Source: Novosphingobium sp. SG751A (lineage in GTDB: Bacteria > Pseudomonadota > Alphaproteobacteria > Sphingomonadales > Sphingomonadaceae). From it: a stretch of DNA of 64,000 bases. Shown piece after piece: positions 16,656 through 24,167 of the stretch (positions are counted from its first letter, which is position 1; each line of letters begins with the position of its first letter). A program made the position numbers and the translations under genes. The notes under the pieces were generated by a model. It was not told where the DNA came from, ran no database searches, and was given only the letters and a program-made list of their open reading frames with translations. The stretch is taken from NCBI RefSeq assembly GCF_013149295.1, contig NZ_JABGCB010000021.1, positions 1 through 64,000 of the forward strand. Direction: 5' to 3'.

Positions 16656-18959
16656 ATGGGATTCAGCACATTACGGGCCGGCCTGATGCTGGGATGCGCG
16701 CTGACAGGGGTACAGGCGGCCCACGCGCAGTCCGCTTCGGACAGCCCGCCGCAGGCCGGTTTGCAGGATATTGTCGTCACCGCCCAGCGCCGGATCGAAA
16801 GCGTGCAAAAGGCGGCCGTGGCCATCACGGCGGTTTCGGGCACCGATCTGATCCGCACCGGGATTTCCGATACAACCAACCTGCAAAGGCTTGCCCCCGC
16901 CCTCTCGGTTCAGCCGTCGGGCGGCACCACCAGTATCTATGTGCGCGGCGTGGGCACGCAAGCGGGCAATTCCTATGCCGAAAATGCGGTGGGCTTTAAT
17001 TTCAACGGCGTGTTCATTGCTCGCCCCACCGCGCCTTCGGGCGTCTATTACGATCTTCAGCGCGTCGAAGTGGTAAAGGGCCCTCAGGGCACGCTTTACG
17101 GCCGCAATGCCACGGGGGGCGCGATCAATGTGCTCCCCAACCGCCCCAAGCTGGGCGAAGTGAGCGGCGATGTGAATGTGGAACTGGGCAATTATCAGGC
17201 CCGCAAGGCCTCGGCATCAATCAATCTGCCGCTTGGCCCGATCATGGCGCTGCGTCTCGCCGGTCAGGTGGTTGATCGCAATGGCTATCTTTCGGATGGC
17301 TATGACGATGACAAGGGTGAGGCGGGCCGCGCCTCGCTGCTGATCAAGCCTTCGTCGGATTGGTCGATGACCTTGGTGGCCGATTATTATCACCAGCATG
17401 GCAAGGGCTCCGGCAATGTGCTGCTGCCCAGTTCGGTGGCCAATGCTCCAGCTTTGTCGGCGCGCATCGGCGGGTCCGATCCGCGTTCGGTCGCCGCGCT
17501 GCAATCCTATGCCACCGGTGTTGCCGGTCCGCCCTTCTGCGGCGGAATGGGGCAACTGATTACCAGCGGATGCGTGATGGCGCCGCGCGGCGATGGCTAT
17601 ATGGACGGCGATTTCTGGGGCATCAGCGCCCAGACCGAGGGCGACCTCGGCTTTGCCACGCTGACCGTTATCCCGGCCTATCGCAGCAGTTCGTCCAATT
17701 ACCGCTCCTACCTCCCCGGCTTCATGCTTCAGGTCAGCGATCGGGCAAAGCAGATGTCGCTGGAAACCCGGCTTGCCTCGAAGGACGCAGGCTCGCTGCG
17801 CTATGTCCTTGGCGGTTTTTACTTTTCCGAGGATCAAAGCGCGACCAACTATTTCTCGCAAGGAAATCTTTCCACCACGCTGTTCAACCCGCAATTGCGC
17901 ACCCAAAGCATCGCCGGTTTCGGGCAACTGACCTATCTCGTCACGCCGCGTTTCCGGCTGGTGGCGGGGGGCCGCTATACGCATGAGGCCAAGCGCCAGA
18001 CCACCTCGCTGGCCGCAGGCGGCCTGCCCAATGCTGTCAATCCGCCGCTGGGGGCGGCCTTTACCGGCAATCTGTCCTTTAACAAGGCGACGTGGAAGGC
18101 GGGCGTGGAATTCGACGCCGGGCCGCGTTCGCTGGTCTATGCCAACGTCTCGACCGGCTTCAAGGCAGGCGGCTTCTTCGTGGCCGCCCCGCCCAACAAC
18201 ACGTTCGCGCCGGAAATGCTGACCGCCTATACGCTGGGCAGCAAGAACCGCTTTATGGGCAACCGGCTTCAACTCAACTTTGAAGGGTTTTACTGGGATT
18301 ACAAGGACCAGCAGATCTCCTTCGTCGGCGGCGTCCCCTCCTCCAGCGGGCTTTACACGCAGGGCGGCGTGACCGTGAACGCGGGCAAGTCGCGCATTTA
18401 CGGCACGGAAATCGAGCTGCGCTTCGCTCCGGGCAAGAGCGACCAGTTCGGCGCCACGCTGCAATATCTCAATGGCCGCTATAACAGCCTCAAGACCGCG
18501 GTATTTTCCAATACCGGGGCCCCCGTGCCCACGGGATGCACGGTAACGGGCAGCCGCCTTGCCAATCCCGGCGTCAATGCTGCGCGCTTCTATGACACCG
18601 ATTGTTCGGGCAAGCCCACCGTCTATTCGCCCAAATGGACGCTCAATCTGGATTATGCCCATACGTTCGCGTTGAAAAACGGCATGAAACTGGTGGCGGG
18701 CGCGCGCACGGCGATCAAGTCCGACTTCTATCTCAACGTCAATTTTCAGGAGAATGAGAAGCAGGCCGCCTATCGCATGTCCGATGCCTATCTGACGCTG
18801 GAAGGCACGGATCGGCGTTGGGAATTGACCGGCTTTATCAACAATATCGAGGATCGCGCGGTTCTGGTCCGGGCGGGCAACCGGCCCATTCTCAACGTGT
18901 CCTATGGCACGCTGGCCCCACCGCGCACCTATGGCATGCGCTTTGCCTATCATTTCTAA
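16656..18959 (+). CDS. TonB-dependent outer-membrane receptor
   Basis: A 767-aa energy-coupled outer-membrane receptor. It has a signal peptide (cleavage after AHA), then the TonB-box region DIVVTAQRR, a plug domain with IYVRGVGTQAGN and GPQGTLYGRNATGGAINV, and a long beta-barrel ending in aromatic FAYHF. The family imports siderophores, aromatic or carbohydrate ligands; this sphingomonad-type branch does not reveal its ligand. The ATG at 16656 has a textbook GGAGGGAGAG site; the frame extends further upstream but without a start supported by a ribosome site. It is monocistronic, closed by the hairpin at 18971-19002. The palindrome at its promoter suggests specific repression. Confidence 0.93.
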   Translation: MGFSTLRAGLMLGCALTGVQAAHAQSASDSPPQAGLQDIVVTAQRRIESVQKAAVAITAVSGTDLIRTGISDTTNLQRLAPALSVQPSGGTTSIYVRGVGTQAGNSYAENAVGFNFNGVFIARPTAPSGVYYDLQRVEVVKGPQGTLYGRNATGGAINVLPNRPKLGEVSGDVNVELGNYQARKASASINLPLGPIMALRLAGQVVDRNGYLSDGYDDDKGEAGRASLLIKPSSDWSMTLVADYYHQHGKGSGNVLLPSSVANAPALSARIGGSDPRSVAALQSYATGVAGPPFCGGMGQLITSGCVMAPRGDGYMDGDFWGISAQTEGDLGFATLTVIPAYRSSSSNYRSYLPGFMLQVSDRAKQMSLETRLASKDAGSLRYVLGGFYFSEDQSATNYFSQGNLSTTLFNPQLRTQSIAGFGQLTYLVTPRFRLVAGGRYTHEAKRQTTSLAAGGLPNAVNPPLGAAFTGNLSFNKATWKAGVEFDAGPRSLVYANVSTGFKAGGFFVAAPPNNTFAPEMLTAYTLGSKNRFMGNRLQLNFEGFYWDYKDQQISFVGGVPSSSGLYTQGGVTVNAGKSRIYGTEIELRFAPGKSDQFGATLQYLNGRYNSLKTAVFSNTGAPVPTGCTVTGSRLANPGVNAARFYDTDCSGKPTVYSPKWTLNLDYAHTFALKNGMKLVAGARTAIKSDFYLNVNFQENEKQAAYRMSDAYLTLEGTDRRWELTGFINNIEDRAVLVRAGNRPILNVSYGTLAPPRTYGMRFAYHF

Positions 18960-18970
18960 GTAAGCGAGAG

Positions 18971-19002
18971 GGATGGTCGAGGCCGCAATGCCTCGACCAT
19001 CC
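18971..19002. terminator. bidirectional terminator between convergent receptors
   Basis: A perfect 13-bp stem (GGATGGTCGAGGC pairing with GCCTCGACCATCC) with a six-base loop lies in the 49-bp gap between two convergent receptor genes and is followed by TTT on the plus strand. It can serve both directions. Confidence 0.85.
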
Positions 19003-19008
19003 TTTGGA

Positions 19009-21312
19009 TCAGAAGTTAAAGCCCAGTTGCAGGCCGATCGTGCGGAACGAATTCATGCCATAGCGCTGGGTTACCGTGGCGATGCCCGAATTGCCATCGC
19101 CCGATTCCAGCCCCAACGAGCCGGGCACGCGCTGATCGCTGCAATTCTTGCAGAAGATCGAGGCGCGCCAATTATCCGCCTTCAGGCCGATGGTGCCGCC
19201 CCAGATGTTGCTCTGGCCATAGGTCGTGCCCGGATAGGGCTGGGTGGTGAAGTTCATTGAGGAGCGATGATAGAAATTGGCTCCGATGAAGGGGCGAACC
19301 GTATGGGCGGTGTTGAATTCATAGTTCACATCCACCGTGCCGGTGAATTTGGGCGCCAGCGGGGTTGCGCGCCCGGCGGCGTTGAACGTGCTGCATCCCT
19401 GTCCCGGATAGCATTGCGCGCCGGGGAAATTGCCGAATTTGGAATCGAGCAGCGTGGCATTCGCGCTGATCGTCAGGCCGGGAACAGGACGCGCCGTGAC
19501 GCTCAGTTCTGCCCCTTTGCTCTTCACCGTGGCGGCATTCTGCGTGACAAAGGACGAGGTGGTCAGGTCGAAGGACTGGACCTGATAGTTGCTGAAATTC
19601 GAGCTGAAGGCCGAGATATTGACCGTCAGCCTGCGCGCCAGCCAGCTTGTCTTGATGCCGATCTCGACATTCTCGTTGGTTTCCGGCTTGATCGCCAGCG
19701 ATGCGCTGGTGCTCACCTCATTATTGTTGAAACCGGGCCCCTTATAGCCGCGCCCATAGGTGCCATAGGCCATCAGATCGCGGCTAAGGTTATATTGCGC
19801 GCCCAGCTTGTAGCTGAAATTGGTGTTGGCCACGCGCTCGCTGCGGCCCGGTTCGACCACGCCGAAGGGCACGAAATAGTGCTGCTGGTTCTGCACCAAC
19901 CGGATCGACACGATATCGCGCGTGACGCGCGCGCCGCCGATAAATTGCAGCGCATCGGTCACCTTATAAGTCAACTGACCAAAGCCGGCGAGGCCGTCAT
20001 TGGTCTGGCGCACCACACGGTCAAAGCCGAGGAAGTAATTGTTGCTGACCGAGCAGGTGGGGGGGAAAGCCCCCGAAACCGCCGTTGCCCCCACGCAGAA
20101 GGGATAAGAGGGCAGCAGGAAGGAGGGGAAATAATTGTTGCCCGCAATCTGCCCGGTTTCCTTGAGGGTCGAGCGGAAGACATAAAGCCCCGCCTGCCCG
20201 CTCAGCCGGTTTTCGCCCGGCAGCGCAATGCGCAATTCGTTGCTGTACTGGTTAAAACTGGTCGAACTGGCGTTGATGTCGGCCCCGTTCGATCCGGTGC
20301 CGTCGGTGTCAAGCTGTTGCTTGCGGGTAAAGCCCTTCCACGCGGCGATATTGCTGATCTCGATGCCATTATCGAAGAGATAGCTGGCCTTGGCCTGCAA
20401 GCCATTGCGGTCCAGATCGCGGTAATAGCCCCTATTGCCCGCCAGCGTGAGATTGCCGGGGCTGGCAGTAATGCCGGTAGCGGCCAGCGGGGCGGCATTA
20501 AGGCTGCCCGCGCCAAGGCTGCGATAGGTGGTGTCGAACAGGCCCAGCACGCCACGATCCTGCCCTACGTCGCCCAGAACGTAGAGCGAGAAGGCCTCGT
20601 TGGGCTTGAACAACAGGCTGGCGCGCAGGCCAAAGCGGCGCAGGTTCAATTCATTGCCGACGCCGGGATTCAACGGCCCGCTGAAATTGACCAGCGGCGT
20701 CTGATATTCATTGAAACCGGCCAGACGCAAGGCCACCGTCTGGCCCAGCGGAACATTAATCGCCCCGCGCGCCACGATGCCATAAGAATCATTGGCCGCC
20801 GTGGGCCTGCGGTCCAGTTCCAGATCGAATTGGCCGCTGGTCTTGCCCAATTGCGCCTTGGCGCTGCTGACATTGACCAAACCGGCCGAGGCGTTGCGCC
20901 CAAACAGCAGCCCTTGCGGCCCGTTGAGCACCTCGACCTGCGCCAGATCGAAGAAGCTGTACACCAGACCCGCATTGGTCAGATTGACCTCATCCTGAGC
21001 ATAGGCAACGCTGGATTCGATCGAGTTCGAGAACGCCGAAGTGCCAACCCCGCGCACCGAGAAATTGTTGTCCGCTCCCGATTGCAGGCTGGGTGCGGCC
21101 AGCACCATCTGCGTCAGATCATTCAGGCCGCGCGATTTGAGGATGTCCGAAGACACCGCCGTCACGCTGACCGGCACGTTTTGCAGGCGCTCGGGGCGGC
21201 GCTGGGCGGTGACGATGATTTCGCCGCTGTTATCTTGCGCATGAACCACAGCAGGCGCGGCAAGCGCCACTGCAGACAGGCTTGCGCCCGCCAGAATCGA
21301 CCAGATCTTCAT
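19009..21312 (-). CDS. TonB-dependent outer-membrane receptor under probable TetR control
   Basis: A 767-aa receptor with a signal peptide (cleavage after VHA), a TonB-box segment GEIIVTAQRRPERLQ, plug motifs FSVRGVGTSAFSNS and GPQGLLFGRNASAGLVNVSS, and a beta-barrel ending TIGLQLGFNF. It has the same length as the convergent receptor at 16656, but the plug sequences differ enough to suggest separate ligands. The start is preceded by GGGAGG. It is divergent from a TetR gene, and repeated half-sites fill the shared 156-bp promoter region, so its expression probably responds to the TetR effector. The ligand is unknown. Confidence 0.93.
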   Translation of the reverse strand: MKIWSILAGASLSAVALAAPAVVHAQDNSGEIIVTAQRRPERLQNVPVSVTAVSSDILKSRGLNDLTQMVLAAPSLQSGADNNFSVRGVGTSAFSNSIESSVAYAQDEVNLTNAGLVYSFFDLAQVEVLNGPQGLLFGRNASAGLVNVSSAKAQLGKTSGQFDLELDRRPTAANDSYGIVARGAINVPLGQTVALRLAGFNEYQTPLVNFSGPLNPGVGNELNLRRFGLRASLLFKPNEAFSLYVLGDVGQDRGVLGLFDTTYRSLGAGSLNAAPLAATGITASPGNLTLAGNRGYYRDLDRNGLQAKASYLFDNGIEISNIAAWKGFTRKQQLDTDGTGSNGADINASSTSFNQYSNELRIALPGENRLSGQAGLYVFRSTLKETGQIAGNNYFPSFLLPSYPFCVGATAVSGAFPPTCSVSNNYFLGFDRVVRQTNDGLAGFGQLTYKVTDALQFIGGARVTRDIVSIRLVQNQQHYFVPFGVVEPGRSERVANTNFSYKLGAQYNLSRDLMAYGTYGRGYKGPGFNNNEVSTSASLAIKPETNENVEIGIKTSWLARRLTVNISAFSSNFSNYQVQSFDLTTSSFVTQNAATVKSKGAELSVTARPVPGLTISANATLLDSKFGNFPGAQCYPGQGCSTFNAAGRATPLAPKFTGTVDVNYEFNTAHTVRPFIGANFYHRSSMNFTTQPYPGTTYGQSNIWGGTIGLKADNWRASIFCKNCSDQRVPGSLGLESGDGNSGIATVTQRYGMNSFRTIGLQLGFNF

Positions 21313-21361
21313 GGAAATCCTCCCTCAAGGAATGTTTCGTTGGGCGATGCAGCTATCCGTC

Positions 21362-21413
21362 AACTTACATTCAGTCAAGAACGCATGTTAGTTCATAGCT
21401 GGATGTTAGTTCA
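21362..21413. promoter_or_regulatory. candidate TetR operator cluster
   Basis: Two identical direct copies of ATGTTAGTTCA (21385-21395 and 21403-21413, 18 bp apart) and one inverted near-copy AACTTACAT (21362-21370, 8 of 9 matches to the reverse complement) lie between the divergent receptor and TetR genes. Such repeated half-sites are the usual form of a TetR autoregulatory operator. Confidence 0.55.
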
Positions 21414-21468
21414 CCCTTGCATGCTTCTTGTCATCTGTGCTTTTCATGCATCAGCAAAGGATGGAGCA

Positions 21469-22113
21469 ATGACCCAGCAAGCCCGAACCCGCCGCAGCCA
21501 GGAAGAGCGGACCGCCGAAACCCGAGAGGCGCTGATCGATGCGGCCATCGCGACGATCCATGAACAGGGCTATACGGCGGCCAGCACCACGCTGATCGCG
21601 GAAAGAGCCGGGGTCAGCCGCGGTGCAATCCTGCACCAGTTTGGCACGCGCGCCGCGCTGATGGCCGAGGTGGTGGCCGAAGTCTATCGGCGGGAAATGG
21701 CCATTTACACCAGGCTGGTCAAGCAGGAGCAGCAGGGCCAGAACATCTATGACTGGCCAAGAATCCTGATGGAGGTGCTGGGGATGCCTTCGGGCATTGC
21801 TGTGCTGGAAATCCTGCTGGCCAGCCAGAGCGACAAGGACCTGACCGAAACGGTGCGCAACCGCCAGGCCGAGGTCGAAGAGGCAGCGCTGGAAACCATG
21901 CGGGCCGATCTGGGCGGCAAAGCGGAATCGGCCATGGCGGTCAAACGGCTGATGGTATGGGCGGTGCGGGGCATCTCCATCGCCAATCGCATTATCCCCG
22001 GCGGGATCGACACCGCCGCCCCCATCGGCCTGCTCAGCGAGCTTTTGAAACTGGCGGCGCCCGGCGGGCAGGTCGACGAACTGGAAGAGCTGATCGCCAG
22101 AGGAAAGGGGTAA
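21469..22113 (+). CDS. TetR/AcrR-family transcriptional regulator
   Basis: A 214-aa repressor. The N-terminal helix-turn-helix is clear: IDAAIATIHEQGYTAASTTL, then IAERAGVSRGAILHQFGTRA. A ligand-binding C-terminal domain of unassigned type follows. The ATG at 21469 is preceded by GGATGGA; the open frame extends far upstream only because it runs antisense to the receptor gene. It is divergent from the receptor at 19009-21312 and most likely represses that gene and itself via the repeats at 21362-21413. Its stop is three bases from the stop of the convergent small gene at 22117. Confidence 0.9.
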   Translation: MTQQARTRRSQEERTAETREALIDAAIATIHEQGYTAASTTLIAERAGVSRGAILHQFGTRAALMAEVVAEVYRREMAIYTRLVKQEQQGQNIYDWPRILMEVLGMPSGIAVLEILLASQSDKDLTETVRNRQAEVEEAALETMRADLGGKAESAMAVKRLMVWAVRGISIANRIIPGGIDTAAPIGLLSELLKLAAPGGQVDELEELIARGKG

Positions 22114-22116
22114 AAT

Positions 22117-22476
22117 CTACTCCTTTTGGAAGTGTGATGTATTGGCAAAGCCCTCATTGGCCTTTGTCATCTTCATCAACTTGCGCAGACAGGCCTTGAC
22201 CTCACGTTCAAACCGGCGCTCGCTGTAAACGCCGGTTCGATTATATTCATCGCGGTCCAGCACGGTTTTCAGATATTTACCGAAATCCGCCTGATCCCCG
22301 GTCGATGGATGGCGCAGCGCCTGACGGCAAACCCATTCCTCGGCCGCCGCCTTGTCGTAATCGTCCTCATAGTCGCGCCCGGCCCGCTCTGCACGAACCT
22401 GATCGGTCTGCGATGCGGAAATTCGGCGCTCCAGCCAGCCTCGCACGGCATCACCATTCCATTCCCCATCCGCCAT
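22117..22476 (-). CDS. small protein of unknown function at end of thiamine operon
   Basis: A 119-aa hydrophilic, probably all-helical protein starting MADGEWNGDAVRGWLERRIS, rich in Arg, Asp, Glu and Lys, ending in a basic helix (RRFEREVKACLRKLMKMTKA). No signal peptide, membrane segment or known motif is seen. The start at 22476 lies two bases past the stop of the transporter gene, with a GGGGG run upstream, so it is almost certainly the last cistron of the riboswitch-controlled operon. Its frame continues upstream only as the shadow of the transporter. It may assist transport or kinase activity, or be a passenger; nothing in the sequence decides. Confidence 0.65.
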   Translation of the reverse strand: MADGEWNGDAVRGWLERRISASQTDQVRAERAGRDYEDDYDKAAAEEWVCRQALRHPSTGDQADFGKYLKTVLDRDEYNRTGVYSERRFEREVKACLRKLMKMTKANEGFANTSHFQKE

Positions 22477-22478
22477 GC

Positions 22479-23042
22479 TCAATTGCCCCCTGTGCTTTCC
22501 TGCCGCCAGCGACGATAGCCCAGCACCGCCAGCCCTACCATCGCCCCATATAGCCCTGCCGTCAGCCACAGGTCCTTGAATACGAACATGCCCACATACA
22601 GTACATCGACCGCGATCCACAGCAGCCAGTTGGCCGCCTGTCGCCGCGCGGTCCAATATTGCGCGACAAGGCTGAAACTGCTGAGTGCGGCATCCATCCA
22701 CGGCAGGGCCGCATCGGTATAATGGCTGGTAAACCAGCCGATGGCCACCGCGCCCAGCGCACCTGCTGCCAGCCCTGCCGCCGCCTCCGCCATGGGCAAG
22801 GGCCGCACGACCACCCGGCCATCATCGCCCCGCCCGCGCGCCCATGCGAACCATCCATAGATGATCGCCATGCCGAACAGCCCCTGAAGCACCATGTCTG
22901 AATAGAGACGCACGTCGAGGAACAGTTTGAAATAGAGCGCGCAGGCCAACAGATTGACAGGCCAGCACAGCATCGCGCGCCGGGCCGTCAGCCAGATGCC
23001 GAGAAAGCTGATCGCCACCGCGACGATTTCGAGCGCCGACAT
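22479..23042 (-). CDS. pnuT: PnuC-family vitamin transporter, probable thiamine carrier (PnuT)
   Basis: A 187-aa inner-membrane facilitator of the PnuC family with about seven helices. It starts MSALEIVAVAISFLGIWLTA and contains the conserved Trp/Asn/Asp region NWLLWIAVDVLYVGMFVFKD. PnuC proteins move nicotinamide riboside; the PnuT branch moves thiamine, and assignment to PnuT rests on the TPP riboswitch that heads the operon. Such carriers work by facilitated diffusion and need intracellular phosphorylation of the vitamin, which fits the kinase gene directly upstream. The start at 23042 overlaps the kinase stop by one base (TGATG), so translation is coupled. Confidence 0.85.
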   Translation of the reverse strand: MSALEIVAVAISFLGIWLTARRAMLCWPVNLLACALYFKLFLDVRLYSDMVLQGLFGMAIIYGWFAWARGRGDDGRVVVRPLPMAEAAAGLAAGALGAVAIGWFTSHYTDAALPWMDAALSSFSLVAQYWTARRQAANWLLWIAVDVLYVGMFVFKDLWLTAGLYGAMVGLAVLGYRRWRQESTGGN

Positions 23043-24163
23043 CAGGCCCCCGCCCCCCGGCGCAGATCCTCCAGAAACGCTTGCCCTGCCGCCGAAGAGA
23101 ACCAGCGCGCATGGCCGATCAGATAGCCTTCCCAAGCCAACGTGGCCTGCGCCGGATCATTCAGCAAGCCTGCAAAATAATCGACTTCGGACAGGGCAAA
23201 TTCGACATGGACCAGCGGCAGAAGGCCGATCAGCGTGTCAATATCGACCAGGCTCAGCGGCAGTACTTCACGATAGGCGCTGATAAGCCCAAGGGCGGCT
23301 TGCGCGTCGCCCTTGATCGCCGCGCCATCCTGCATCTCCAGCCATGGGATGGCGCTGCGTTCCAACGCAGTGGCCAGATCGTGCAGCGCGCAGCTTTGCG
23401 TGGCCAGCCCGAAATCGAAAATAGTCGCGACCTCTCCTTCCGGCGTCCAGAGCAGGTTTGACGGGTGCCAGTCATTATGGGTCCACAGGGGGGGCAGTTC
23501 AACTAAGCCCGGCGGAACAGCACAAAGCAACGCGGCCAGTTCCTCCTGCCATGGCCGATCCTGCAGAAATTGCGCCAGCGCGGGCCTTGCCGTCACATAG
23601 GCCTGCACCGCCGCCATCGGATCGGGTGCGGGCAGGATGGTCCAGCCCGCGATCAGCGGATCGGTCCCTCGCGGCGGGGCGGCATAATCGCGCGCGGCCA
23701 GATGCAGGCGAGCCAAGGCCCGCCCCGCCGCACTGGCATGGCCGACCGAGAGAAAGCCCGTCCACGAGTGCCGCTCGCGATACAGGTCCAGACCGGGCGA
23801 AAGACGGTGCAACTCATAGGTCCACTCGCCCCGCGCGATGGCGGTGCAGCCTTCGGCCTCCATCACCTCGGGTACATTCACCCTCGCAGTGCGCAGATGG
23901 GCGATGAAGCCATGCTCCTGCATCAAGGCATCGAGCGAGCGCAGATCCCTGTGGTGCCGCTTGAGGATAAACCTTCCCCCTTCAGCCTCCACCAGCGTGG
24001 CCGCCGAAAAGGGGCGCGGCGAATGCCAGTGCAGCGCGATCAGACGCCCCGCCTGCGCGAAATGGCCCAGCACCGCGCCCGCCTCCTCAGGCGTGATCGC
24101 GGGCCAGACGGGGGCCTCCAACTCGGTCCCCATGCCGTGGACAAGATGCGCCGCGCCACTCAT
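23042..24163 (-). CDS. APH/choline-kinase-family phosphotransferase, probable thiamine kinase
   Basis: A 373-aa kinase of the aminoglycoside-phosphotransferase fold. Seen are the ATP-lysine region RFILKRHH (Lys68), the catalytic loop HNDWHPSNLLW (His229, Asp231) and the metal-binding DFG (250-252). Escherichia coli ThiK (YcfN) is a thiamine kinase of this superfamily, and position in a TPP-riboswitch operon between a receptor and PnuT makes thiamine the likely substrate, giving thiamine monophosphate and trapping the vitamin. It is about 100 residues longer than ThiK. It starts four bases after the receptor stop. Another acceptor, such as a thiamine breakdown product, is possible. Confidence 0.8.
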   Translation of the reverse strand: MSGAAHLVHGMGTELEAPVWPAITPEEAGAVLGHFAQAGRLIALHWHSPRPFSAATLVEAEGGRFILKRHHRDLRSLDALMQEHGFIAHLRTARVNVPEVMEAEGCTAIARGEWTYELHRLSPGLDLYRERHSWTGFLSVGHASAAGRALARLHLAARDYAAPPRGTDPLIAGWTILPAPDPMAAVQAYVTARPALAQFLQDRPWQEELAALLCAVPPGLVELPPLWTHNDWHPSNLLWTPEGEVATIFDFGLATQSCALHDLATALERSAIPWLEMQDGAAIKGDAQAALGLISAYREVLPLSLVDIDTLIGLLPLVHVEFALSEVDYFAGLLNDPAQATLAWEGYLIGHARWFSSAAGQAFLEDLRRGAGA

Positions 24164-24167
24164 GCCA

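Noticed and set aside
19267..21468. Very long open frame on the plus strand opposite the receptor gene, continuous with the TetR gene
   Set aside because: It is antisense to a clear TonB-receptor gene and lacks any domain; only the TetR part from 21469 has a ribosome site and homology.
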